DNA of 52,577 bases from Phaeoceros laevis (taxonomy: Eukaryota; Anthocerotophyta; Anthocerotopsida; Notothyladales): contig JBNGIQ010009324.1 of assembly GCA_049999765.1 (NCBI GenBank), forward strand, positions 216,238 to 268,814, read 5' to 3'. Each line of letters begins with the position of its first letter. Position 1 is the first letter of the stretch. The notes beneath the pieces were generated by a model that worked only from the letters and a program-made list of their open reading frames with translations, did not search any database and had not been told where the DNA came from. Below are positions 37,791-47,450 of the stretch, piece by piece. A program made the translations under genes and the position numbers.

Positions 37791-37795
37791 TCAAA
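37185..37795. repeat. diverged tandem duplication of about 300 bp
   Basis: Shared blocks in order: GCTAGAAA..GAACCAAG (37213 and 37509), GTTTCCAACAACAT (about 37268 and 37588), CACCTAAAATCAAATCC-type (about 37357 and 37682), and AAGCTTCCTTTGTCTTTTT (about 37416 and 37760). Offsets grow from 296 to about 344 bp because of insertions. The second copy runs into the CFAP77 stop codon at 37791. Confidence 0.75.
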
Positions 37796-39376
37796 CTTCA
37801 ACTTTTTGTTGTTGTGTAGCACTGCTGTACCCTGATTCCAAAGTTCTCCAGTTCCAAGGCCTATCTAACCTACGAGCTAGTCTAGGAGGAATAGGATAGT
37901 TGACAAACGGACTAGTAGGCCTATCACGGTTTAAGGGGGTATCATTATAATTGTCTATCCTTTTGGGTGTGTTCCTAAACCTTGAAATTATGAACCTATC
38001 CTTGAGTTGCTTTGGAAGCATTCTCTCTCTACAATATTTTGTAATTAACTGTGTTGTTCTATTGGTCTTGGGATGAGTGTACTTATGTACCAAATATTCA
38101 GGGTCTAAGGGGTCATAGACAGGAAATTCTTTTTGATAGACCAAGTTCATTTGAACCCATTCATTGCCATACGCTCCCTCTACTACTTTATTGATAGGGA
38201 CGTGCCTAAAAATACAAAATAGAAAGAAGTTACATGCGTTAGAAAATGAGCATTAAGCATTAAATAACAGATGCATGTAAACTCAAACCATTTTCACAAA
38301 AACAGACAAATAACTCACTTCCCAAGTGGCATTCCATATGTGTATCGAATATCTTTGTCAGAAGGTAAAGGATATCCTGAGTTCTACAGACAAGGTACCA
38401 CAAAGTTACTTACCACAACAGTGTAGGCTTACATAAATAAGGACTTCAAACATTATTAGTTAGAGATTGTCATCAATAAAATGTCATAACATACCAGTGG
38501 TTTGCTTCCTGGCATGCGAATAAGGTGGTCTTTACGCCAGGCATATTGATCATGTGCAGTTAAATAGCCCCTATACAAGAGAAACACGTCATGTCACAAG
38601 AAATCTACATTGTTGACTTTTTCCGTGAAGTCCACAACATAGACATGATCATAGTAGACCCTATACAAGAGAAACACGTCATGTCACAAGAATCTACATT
38701 GTTAACTTTTTCCGTGAAGTCCACAACATAGACATGCACAATGATCGGAATAGTTTAAAATGAGCTGCTTGGGCTTTAAACATGAGCACATTCTTTTTGT
38801 GTACATTACATATGGACAGCAACTTTGTTCATAGCCTTAAAGTCAGGACCATATAAATTTTTGGATTCATCCTGCACTTGCTCATGGTGTACAATTACTG
38901 CAAAACAAAGTAGGGTAGAAAACATCAAACACTCACTATGTTGAAAACCAATACATGTATAGGGGATCAACTCCTTTGCGGAGGAAGCTACTCAACATGA
39001 GCTGAGCACTATGAAAGCCCAATATATTCACGAGACTTAATTATATACATCTGCATATGCTTGGCAACTTTGATACCTTCCTTCACTCCTATGCCATGAG
39101 GAACCACATTGCCATAGATGAATCCACTCCGGGGAAGTGACATTGTCACAGCCTTCACCTGTCAAGTTCAAAATTCTTTCATGACCTAAGTGCAATGTTT
39201 CACAAGCGATGTCACGCGAACAAGATCTTCTTGTGACAAAACACTCTGCGTAGGAATAGGAAGGATCCAACAACCTTGCCACAGCCAGGCTTGACAAGAA
39301 TTGTGTTTCTTCCCATAGATTTACGATGTGATCCCATCCTCGGATGATCCAACTCCTCATATAAACGGGTCCCCAT
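37791..39376 (-). CDS. CFAP77: cilia- and flagella-associated protein 77 (CFAP77) homologue, six exons, 275 aa
   Basis: CFAP77 family proteins are structural proteins of ciliary doublet microtubules. Exons on the minus strand: 39376-39275, 39158-39077, 38897-38810, 38570-38495, 38383-38319, 38205-37791; every phase agrees and total length is 828 bp. Seen, in family order: MGRNTILVKPGCGK (compare N-LL-K-LGK), SLPRSGFIYGNV (LP-F-YG), GIGVKEVIVHHE, GPDFKAMNKVAVHMGYLTA (DF-MNK-A-G-TA), WRKDHLIR, and YTYGMPLGKHVPINKVVEG followed by YGNEWVQ. The last 115 residues (KEFPVYDPLDPEYLVHKYT onward) extend past the part I recognise. In a land plant such a gene makes sense only where sperm are flagellated. 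The assignment rests on remembered family pattern, not a search. Confidence 0.75.
38568..38745. repeat. 91-bp tandem duplication covering a CFAP77 3' splice site
   Basis: CCCTATACAAGAGAAACACG occurs at 38568 and 38659, each followed by GTCATGTCACAAGAA and by CTTTTTCCGTGAAGTCCACA. Differences are few. Both copies lie at or in the third intron of CFAP77; the first contains the acceptor used for exon 4. Confidence 0.88.
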
Positions 39377-39987
39377 TTTGACTTCGTACGCTTTCAGTTA
39401 GGTGTCGAGCAGCAACTCAGTCACATACAAATGCATGTTCGGCCACTTCCAGGTGTTGCATTATGGCAAATTTGTCAACAATATTGACAAATCCTTTTTG
39501 TTTCCAAGCAACATACGGTGAAGAGCTCATGAATACAGGTTAGAGGAACCAAACACTGAGGGGGACAGGCAACTGAACGGATGGGCAAGAAGAATCTGTT
39601 CAGTGAGGTCCTGGCGCCTAAGGGACCAACCACACTGGGCATGACAAGGGCATTTTAGTGACTTGAAGGCAGTGAGAGAAACGAGGGAACAGGGAGAGAT
39701 TTGCGGAAGTGTTCCCGCCGAAGGCTGAAATGAAAATAAATCTTGGGATGTCCACATGATTCAGAACTGAAGTATTCTGATCATCCTTCGAATTGTGAGG
39801 AAATGCGCCCTAGTCAAGCTGGCGTTTTGAAAATTTTGTTCAGCCGGCATTACCGTTAAAGTAACTGTCAGAATGAAGCGCCAAACATGAGTCATGGACT
39901 CACGGCCACGGCCACACTGTTCTCAAGGCTTGAAGTGAAGAGTGCGCCAGCACGTTGCCCTAAAACTCCTTTGCTCGTTCTCCAACA
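39377..39987. other. intergenic between CFAP77 and the E+ PPR gene
   Basis: CFAP77 promoter on one side and PPR 3' region on the other. No gene recognised. Confidence 0.5.
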
Positions 39988-42852
39988 TCACTTATTGGAG
40001 TCCAGACTATTAAGTGAAGACTTTGTCCCTTGTCCTATGAGCCCAGAGTTTACCTGCCATAGCAGGTCATGAAGTTGTTCAACTTGGGGGTGCTTGGTGT
40101 CGGCCACGACAAATTGGTGCAATTTCTGATCACACTGGATCCAACAATGTCCGGGCTTTTTCCATGTCCCTGTCTCCTGTTCTAAAGCATTGACCTGCCT
40201 TGCATGGCTCCACATGCAAACATGGGCATATATGTTTGACATCAATACATATGCCGCTGCATGCATTGGCTGTAACCTAATTGCGCAACTGAAAGCATGT
40301 TCGGCAAGCAATACATTGCCATGCTTCCTACATGCACCCAACAAACACAACCAGAGGGACAGATTGGGCTGCTTTGGCATCGTGAACAACAAGTCTTGGA
40401 TCCAGGTGAAGTGCCCTGCACGCCCGAGGAGGTCCACTAAGCTGACATAGTGCTCAATCTCTGGTGTTATGCCAAAATCTACGGTCATGGAATTGAAGTA
40501 CTCAACCCCTTTATTCACCAGGGCAGCATGACTGCACGCACAGAGTAGAGAAAGAAAGGTGATTCCATTTGGCTTCACACCTGCCTCCTGCATCTTCTCG
40601 TAACACCTCAGGCCCCTTCCCCAATCTCCTTGTCGGGCATAACCAGCAATCAATGTGGTCCATGACACCACGTTCGGCTGAATTTGGGCATTGAAGACAT
40701 CCTGGGCGAGCTCCATGCTTGCACATTTGGCGTATGTATGAATGAGATTGTTTGCTAAAAGAGGACTCAAGTTGCTTCCAGTTGACATAAGATCTTGATG
40801 TATCTCCGTACAGATATCCAAACTTCCTGCGTTGCAGCACGCTTGCAAGATGCACACGAACGTGACCTCATCTGCACTCATTCCTTGAGCCTGCATTTGT
40901 CTGTACAGCTGTAGAGCCTCGGCTGCTTGGCCAAACGAGGTATAAGCTGCGAGCATTGCATTGTATGATACAACATCCCGAAAAGGAAACCGACAGAATA
41001 CATCCTGTGCATCCACAATGCTCCCACACTTCCCATACACACTAACAAGGGTGTTGCCAACAAAGATGTCCATCGCATACCCCTTCCTGCTAGTTTGAGC
41101 ATGAATTGCCTTGACTGTCTCTAGTGATTTCATTTTCATAAGATGCCCATCCAAATGAGCATCTTCCTCCTCCTCTGCCAGCACGCCACATGCTTGGAGC
41201 ACACTGACAAAAGTCCGGTCATTTGGGCTCAGACCTTCATCCAGCATTTCTAGATATAGCCGTAAAGACTTTGCTGCTTGACCCTGCTCAAGGTACGCTG
41301 CTACCATTGTAGTCCAGCATACCACATCCCGGTGGGACAATCCATTGAACACATTCTGGGCATCTATAATGCTCCTGCACTTCCCATACATGCCAACGAG
41401 GGCACTACCAACAAAAAAATCTGACATGTGGCCCTGTTTCCATGCTTGAGCATGTACAGCCTTCCCCTTACTTAGAGACTCTACTTTGGCCAAATGCTCT
41501 TCAACATTCCCATCATCTTCATTCTCTGCACACAACCCACATGCTTGGAGGACAGTCGCAAAGGTCCGCTCATCTGGTCTACCACCTTCCTTCGACATTA
41601 AGTCATAAAACTCCAGGGCCTTTCCTGGTTGGTCCCCTGAAGTGCATGATGAGATCACTGCATTCCACGATACTACATTTCGGTGTGACAAGCCATGGAA
41701 GACAATCTCCGCATCCATAGCGCTCCCACACTTTCCATACATACTGATGAGGGTGCTACCAACAAAGACATCTGAACAATAGCCCCTAACCCAAGCTTCG
41801 ACATGCATAGTCTTGCCATGCTCCACAGACTTTGGTTTGATCCACTGTCCATCTAGAAGTACCTCTTCTTCCCTCTCTGCAAGAATGCCACATGCTTGAA
41901 GAGTGCCTACATAGGTTCGATCGTCTGGACTTGCTCCTTCCTCCAGCATTAGCCCATACAGCTGCAAAGCCTTCTCTGCTTGACCGTGTAGAGCGTGCGC
42001 TGCAATCATGACATTCCATGTCACCACATCACGCTGCAGCAAACCGTCAAACACATTCTGAGCATCCACAATGCTCCCACACCTTGCATACATGTCCACC
42101 AGAGAGGTGCCAATGAATAGATCAGGTCCATACCTGGATGTCAAAACCTCAGCATGGATCCGCCTGCCCTCTTCGATGTCTGGTATGCTTCCACAAGCTT
42201 TTAGTAGGCTGACAAAGGTGTATTTATCTGGTTCCAGACCTTCATCTCGCATAGTATGGTACATTCTTAGCGCTTTTAGGCTATGTCCGGCCGTAACACA
42301 CCCAGAAATTAAAGCTGTCCAGGTGAAGACGGTTCTGTGTGGCAACCTGTTGAAAACCTGGAGAGCGTCTTGAAGACCACCGCATTTCACAAACGTGCTC
42401 ACCACGGTTTCACCAAGGAACCTGTTCGAGTCCAATTCATGGTTGACTAAATGAGCATGCACACGCTTAGCCTGAGGCAGTGCCTTCCTTTTTATACACG
42501 CTTTTAAAAGAGACCCATAGACATTCACCGAGGGAACGCTTCCCTGTCGATCCAGTTGAAACAAAAGATCCACGGCCTTTTCCACCTGTCCCTTGGCACA
42601 TAGATCCTCAATTTCATTGCGTTGGTGTTCAGAGCATTCGATATACAACGACCTTTGGGGGATCCCCGGTTGATGCTGCAGCTGAGCATTCGAGTAGACT
42701 AGGCGGTAACTCAACTTCGGCTTGAATTGATCCCTGAACCACAAGTACCGTCTTCTTCTCTTGTGCTTGCAGTCTAGCTCCAGGTTACTATGCAGCCAAC
42801 GCAAAGCCTCTGTCTGGAATGTCACGTCGGCAGCAACGGCACCACAGATCAT
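39988..42852 (-). CDS. PPR protein, PLS class ending in E+ (no DYW), single exon, 954 aa
   Basis: Organellar RNA-binding protein, probably an editing specificity factor that borrows a deaminase. The open frame extends upstream to GTG 42903 and beyond, but the first ATG is 42852. The leader (about 85 residues, with KHKRRRRYLWFRDQFKPKL) is basic and suits an organelle-targeting peptide. Then tandem PPR motifs (DMYARCGSIVDAQNVFDGLL, VVTWNVMIAAHALHGQ and similar). Three successive repeats carry an acidic insertion of about 15-18 residues (AEREEEVLLDGQW, ENEDDGNVEEHLAK, EEEEDAHLDGHLMK). The protein ends with E/E+ (TWKKPGHCWIQCDQ, HQFVVADTKHPQVEQL) and 20 unrelated residues; DYW residues HxE and CxxCH are absent. 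It is divergent from the gene at 43060, with 207 bp between the two ATGs. Confidence 0.87.
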   Translation of the reverse strand: MICGAVAADVTFQTEALRWLHSNLELDCKHKRRRRYLWFRDQFKPKLSYRLVYSNAQLQHQPGIPQRSLYIECSEHQRNEIEDLCAKGQVEKAVDLLFQLDRQGSVPSVNVYGSLLKACIKRKALPQAKRVHAHLVNHELDSNRFLGETVVSTFVKCGGLQDALQVFNRLPHRTVFTWTALISGCVTAGHSLKALRMYHTMRDEGLEPDKYTFVSLLKACGSIPDIEEGRRIHAEVLTSRYGPDLFIGTSLVDMYARCGSIVDAQNVFDGLLQRDVVTWNVMIAAHALHGQAEKALQLYGLMLEEGASPDDRTYVGTLQACGILAEREEEVLLDGQWIKPKSVEHGKTMHVEAWVRGYCSDVFVGSTLISMYGKCGSAMDAEIVFHGLSHRNVVSWNAVISSCTSGDQPGKALEFYDLMSKEGGRPDERTFATVLQACGLCAENEDDGNVEEHLAKVESLSKGKAVHAQAWKQGHMSDFFVGSALVGMYGKCRSIIDAQNVFNGLSHRDVVCWTTMVAAYLEQGQAAKSLRLYLEMLDEGLSPNDRTFVSVLQACGVLAEEEEDAHLDGHLMKMKSLETVKAIHAQTSRKGYAMDIFVGNTLVSVYGKCGSIVDAQDVFCRFPFRDVVSYNAMLAAYTSFGQAAEALQLYRQMQAQGMSADEVTFVCILQACCNAGSLDICTEIHQDLMSTGSNLSPLLANNLIHTYAKCASMELAQDVFNAQIQPNVVSWTTLIAGYARQGDWGRGLRCYEKMQEAGVKPNGITFLSLLCACSHAALVNKGVEYFNSMTVDFGITPEIEHYVSLVDLLGRAGHFTWIQDLLFTMPKQPNLSLWLCLLGACRKHGNVLLAEHAFSCAIRLQPMHAAAYVLMSNIYAHVCMWSHARQVNALEQETGTWKKPGHCWIQCDQKLHQFVVADTKHPQVEQLHDLLWQVNSGLIGQGTKSSLNSLDSNK

Positions 42853-43059
42853 ACCGTGTGAGGAGTCCAACGCTTTGAATTTCCAGATAACTAGGTTCTG
42901 CACTGCTAAACGTATTTTCCCACAATTCTGACGGGTCTGAGAGAAGATGCTGCTGCTGCTTAGCCCTGGCGTGAAACGGCCCTTTCCTACTTGTTTGATA
43001 CTACTCTTGCTACGGAGTAGAGACTTCCTCCTTGCAGTAACGACCAGAATTGGGCAAAA
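42853..43059. promoter_or_regulatory. short region between two divergent genes, likely shared promoter
   Basis: Only 207 bp separate the ATG of the E+ PPR (42852, minus) from that of the small gene (43060, plus). No TATA box is evident in either direction. Both genes look like organelle-directed proteins, so co-regulation is possible; this is inference. Confidence 0.45.
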
Positions 43060-43609
43060 ATGAAAAGAAGCGGTGACAGGGGCCGACAGTTGATGTCGTC
43101 CAGCCTAAGCAGATCCAGTCCTCCTGTCTCTTTGAAGGAGTGGTACCGGCGATTGTCAAGCCTCCGTGGGGCAGCAGAGCCTCGCAAATCCGGTGAGTGG
43201 TTGGTTAATTCAGAGTTGCTTTGCTGGCTGCAAAATCTGGATAACCTCTGAGTAGCTTCATAGTTTGTTTCAAGTAGAGTCAGTGACACCGGAGGCTATA
43301 AAAAAGATGTTCCCGCCAGATCCTTGGAGTTGGGGAGACAACAGAGCGCATGAGGTAAAGTACGTCCCTTGCTAATTGGTGCCCCACCTGCATTCATCCT
43401 GTAGTAAAGCAAACAGAGTTTCCATGGGCAACAGCTGAGCACCCCAACAGCAGAGTACCTGAATCACCCAATTCTGTGAACAGCAGGATAAGGGAAGGGC
43501 CTTGGTTTGACAGCCGTGCAATTCTTGAGGCAAGACCTGAGGCAACATTTCCTTCTGGTGGATATGGAGCAGCTTATCTTCCTGGAGTCAACCATGAGCC
43601 CTACGGCAG
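43060..43609 (+). CDS. small gene of unknown function, three exons, spliced in phase towards the PPR exon
   Basis: Exons 43060-43192, 43278-43354 and 43419-43609 (GT-AG introns of 85 and 64 bp) give 133 residues ending in a split codon. Seen: a basic, Ser/Arg-rich N-terminus (MKRSGDRGRQLMSSSLSRS) that could target mitochondria, SLKEWYRRLSSLRG, then AIKKMFPPDPWSWGDNRAHE, then AEHPNSRVPESPNSVNSRI and PSGGYGAAYLPGVNHEPYG. The pattern reminds me of small plant mitochondrial respiratory-complex proteins, but I cannot name it. No stop codon occurs before the third donor (GGCAG then GTATGA). The next acceptor in the same phase is at 43723, opening the PPR frame, so the gene has either been interrupted by the PPR or forms its 5' part. 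If the intron is retained, the frame ends about 20 codons later. Confidence 0.6.
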
Positions 43610-43723
43610 GTATGAGTCGTATCAAGTTCCACCAATGTGCAGTTTTGTTGTTCGAACTTTGCTGACTTGTTGAAGTGCTTGGACAAGTTAGTAGATGCTT
43701 GTGACAGAGGTTGGTTACTTCAG

Positions 43724-46700
43724 GGATGCAGGGATTTGGAGTAAACTGTGTGATGAAGGGCAACTTGATGAAGCTCTTCTTGTGCTGGACCTCATTGGAA
43801 AGCAAGGAGGTTATCTCTCACAAGACATGTTGTATGGAGTTCTCAAAGGTTGCATTGCAAAAAAAGACTGGGTTGCCGGTAGACGCGTTCATGATCTAAG
43901 CTTAAGATATGGGTTTCCATTGAACAAATTTTTGGCCAGCCACATCATCCGCCTGTGCAGTCTGAATCGGAAGGTGCTTGAAGCCAGGAACGTCTTCAAT
44001 GAATTGTCTGCACCAGACACATATGTGTGGGCTGCGATGATTGCAGCGTATGGTGAGAATGGACAAATCAAGGAAGCTATGAAGCTATATGGGCAGATGC
44101 GAGAGTCAGCTGTACAGCCCGACAACTACGTATTTGTGGCAACTCTGAAAGCCTGTGCCAGGGCCGTAAATCTGCGATTTGGGAAACAAGTTCACTCTGA
44201 TATAATGGACAGTGCCTATCTATCCAATGTTTTCGTTGCCAACACACTGGTGGACATGTACGCAAAATGTGGGAGCCTGGATAATGCACGTGCAGTTTTT
44301 GACAGAATGTCCATCAGAAATGTAGTGACATGGACTGCCATGATTGGGGGATATTCTCGGCATGGGTTTGGCCAAGAAGCACTTGATATGTACGCAATCA
44401 TGCAGCAGGATGGTGTGAGCATTCCGAACAAAGTCACGTTCATCTGCCTTTTGAAAGCATGTGCCAGCATTGGAGCAATACACGAGGGTCAGCTGCTTCA
44501 TTCACAAATCCAAGAACAAGGACTCGAAGCAGATGTTGTTGTTGGTAATACCTTAGTTGACATGTACGCAAAATGTGGGCAGCTGAAGATTGCACGGGAA
44601 GTGTTTGACAGGTTGAAATTAAGGGATGTTGTGTCCTGGAATGCTATGATTGCTGGATACGCTCAACATGGCTTTGGTGGTGAAGCGATCAAACTTTATG
44701 CACTCATGTGTGAGGGCGGCGTTACTGTAGCCAGTAACGTAACCTTTCTCACAGCTCTGAAGGCATGTGGGAGCATAGGAGCCCTGCAGGTGGGCAAGCA
44801 GATTCATGCTGAAATTTTGCAAAGGGGACTGGAAACCGATGAGCTTGTTGCAAACGCTCTAATCCACATGTATGCGAAATGTGGGAGCTTGGTAAATGCT
44901 CGCAAAGTGTTTGACAGGATGCCAACCAAAGATATGGTGACATGGACTACAATGATCTCAGGGTATGCCCAGCAGGGGCTTGGAGAGGAGGCCATCAAAT
45001 TATATGCTAGAAAGCAACAGGGCTCCATGTCTCCAGTGAGCAATGTTGCGTATGTCTGCCTGTTGAAAGCATGTGCCAGTACTGGAGCCATACACGAAGG
45101 AAGACGACTTCATTCTGAGATTCAGGAACATGGGCTGGAAGCAGATCTAGTTGTTGGCAACAGCTTAGTCAACATGTATGCAAAATGCGGGAGTCTGGAG
45201 GATGCACACAGAGTGTTTGACAGGTTGCCTGCACGGGATGTGGTAACATGGAATGCCATGATTGCGGGATATGCTCAGCACGGCCTTGGTCAAGGGGCCC
45301 TTGATCTGTATGTGAGAATGCAGCAGAGTGGCACCTCGACACCTAATAAGGCCACATTTCTCAGCCTCCTGAAAGCATGTACAAGCATTGGAGCTCTACC
45401 CGAAGGCAAGGCTCTACATTCTCAAATCCGTGAAAGTGGGTTAGAGGCAGATGTGGCACTCGGGAACACTCTAGTGGACATGTATGCGAAGTGCGGGAGC
45501 CTAGACGATGCTCTAAGAGTATTTGACAGGCTGCCGATCAAAGATGTGGTTACATGGACTGTGATGATTTCAGGGTACGTTCAGCATGGGCTCGCTCCAG
45601 AAGCCCTTGATCTGTATGTGAGAATGCAAGAGGGTGGTGTGACACCTGTGGACAATGTTGCCTTTCTGGCTCTACTGAAAGCATGTGCCAGCAGTGGATC
45701 CATACAACAGGGCAAGCAGCTTCACGTTCAAATATGTGAAAGGGGCCTTGAAGCCGACCTGGTTATGGGCAACAAACTGCTGGACATGTATGCAAAATGT
45801 GGCAGCTTGGAAGATGCTCGTGCAGTCTTTGACAAGATGCCACACAAAGATGTGGTGACATGGACTTCCATGATCACAGGATATTCTGACAACGGGCTAG
45901 GTGAAGAAGCGGCCGATATCTTTGCCCGCATGCAAAAGGATGGCAAGATTTTGACTGATAGTATCGCTATTCTAAGTATTTTAAAGGTGTGTGGAAGCAT
46001 TGGAGCAGTAGACTTGGGAAGGCAAATTCATGCTGACATTCAGAAACGGGGGCTTGAAGTAGATGTAAAGGTAGGGAGCAGCTTGGTGGACATGTATGTG
46101 AAATGTGGTAGTCTGGAGGACGCTCGTGCAGCTTTCGACAAGCTGCCTACCAAGAATGTGGTGACTTGGAACACGCTGATGAACGGGTACGGACATCACA
46201 ACAACTGCAGAATGGCTATGCAGTGTTTTGAAGAGATGCGGGACCACGCCGTTGAGCCAGATGCTGCCACTTTCCTCTCCCTGCTTGCGGCATGCAGCCG
46301 AGTAGGACTCGTAGATGAGGGTCAACACTACTTCACGATTATGGAGGAGGAGCACAACATCACACCAAGTGTTGATCATTACAACTGCATGGTGGATCTG
46401 CTTGCACGGGCAGGACACCTTGACAAGGCAGAAAACATGATGCTTTCAATGCCTTTCAAGGACAACGCTGCAGGCTGGAGGTGCCTGCTGAATGCCTGCA
46501 AAGCTCACAGCGACGTCGGTCGTGGAAAGCGATGTTTCGATCATCTCATGGAGCTGGAACCCCAACAAGCCGCCGGGTACGTGCTCATGTCTGGCATCTA
46601 TGCAAATGCAGGTAGGTGGAAGGAAGTAGAAACAGTAGAGAATTTGAGGAGAAGCGTAGGTGCTGACAAGAAGCCTGCAAAGACATGGATAGAGGTGAAT

Positions 46701-47069
46701 AATAGGGTGCAAGAGTTTGTCGTGGGGGAGGAAAGGGATGATGTATCGTCTAAGCTGAAGAGCATGAATCTGAGGTTGAGGGGAGAAGGCCATGTGCCCC
46801 ACTCAGAGTTGGTACTGAAGCCCGTGTCACAGCGGGACAAGGAAGATGCATTGTGTGGACATGCTGAGAAACTGGCATTAGCGTATGGCCTGTTGAACAC
46901 ACCTGAAGGCTCAACTTTGGTGGTTACCAAGAACCTGCGAATGTGCAGCGACTGCCACAGCGGTACCAAAATCCTGTCCAGGATTGAAAGGCGTGAAATC
47001 GTTGTCAGAGATGCACATCGTATTCACCAATTCAGAGACGGTTTCTGTTCCTGTGGCGACGACCTTTGA
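43724..47069 (+). CDS. PPR protein, PLS class with E, E+ and DYW-type domain ending in DDL
   Basis: Probable organellar RNA editing factor. About two dozen PPR motifs of P, L and S kinds, with strong unit similarity (NTLVDMYAKCGSLD, VVTWNAMIAGYAQHGLG, KACASIGAIHEG). The C-terminus has MPFKDNAAGWRCLLNACKAH, the E+ region (KTWIEVNNRVQEFVVGEE) and a DYW domain with HAEKLALAYG (catalytic Glu) and CSDCH zinc ligands; it ends CSCGDDL where most relatives end DYW. An ATG at 43695 would open the frame, but the codons from it to 43723 lie in the pyrimidine-rich end of an intron (TTGGTTACTTCAG) and supply no targeting peptide. Spliced to the three upstream exons, the protein would be 1248 residues. First motif WSKLCDEGQLDEALLVLD matches WSKLLDEGQLSGIVAELD of the 18.7-22 kb gene, so the two are paralogues. 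Confidence 0.87.
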
Positions 47070-47339
47070 GATAACAATTTTGTTCATAAGTGAATCTAAT
47101 CTCAGTCTAGCTTGCCTATTAGAGACCTATCAGCGTTCTCATGGATGGTTGCTGCAAAAATGCCAGCCACCTCTGCATGCCGTAGCTTTTCCTCCACCGA
47201 GGCGTGTTGTGAATCTACGAAAAAGGGTTGCTTTACTGCACTGTGAATCCCCTTTCTGCATTGGACGACTGATTAAGTCACCTAAGAAGGTCGACCCTAT
47301 TCATTCAATATGGCACATGCCAAGCAGATGGCAAGGAAC
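47070..47339. other. 3' region of the PPR gene
   Basis: No coding sequence recognised between the DYW stop and the OSB-like relic. If the small upstream gene once had its own last exon beyond the PPR insertion, it should be here; I do not see one. Confidence 0.4.
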
Positions 47340-47450
47340 GTAGTCCTGCAAGGCACTACCTTATTTGACCTGTTGTCCAACCGCTGTAAAGGATCGGCCA
47401 ACATCTCCTCCCGCAGCGCCTGCCGTGGTCTTGTGGCCACTGCAAGTCAG
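47340..47450 (-). pseudogene. relic of an OSB-type PDF motif exon
   Basis: The minus strand reads ALREEMLADPLQRLDNRSNK and then AAG followed by GTAGTG, a possible donor. This parallels ISWDEFLSEPFKWWDNRSTK with AAG then GTACTG at 22465-22406, including the exon end just after the Lys. The two tryptophans of WWDNR have become Leu and part of an Arg-Leu pair, and upstream reading frames contain stops, so it looks decayed. Nucleotide similarity of the two relics is visible over about 60 bp. Confidence 0.5.

Noticed and set aside
42853-42903. GTG at 42903 as start of the E+ PPR.
   Set aside because: The frame simply remains open upstream; the first ATG is at 42852 and gives a plausible targeting leader.
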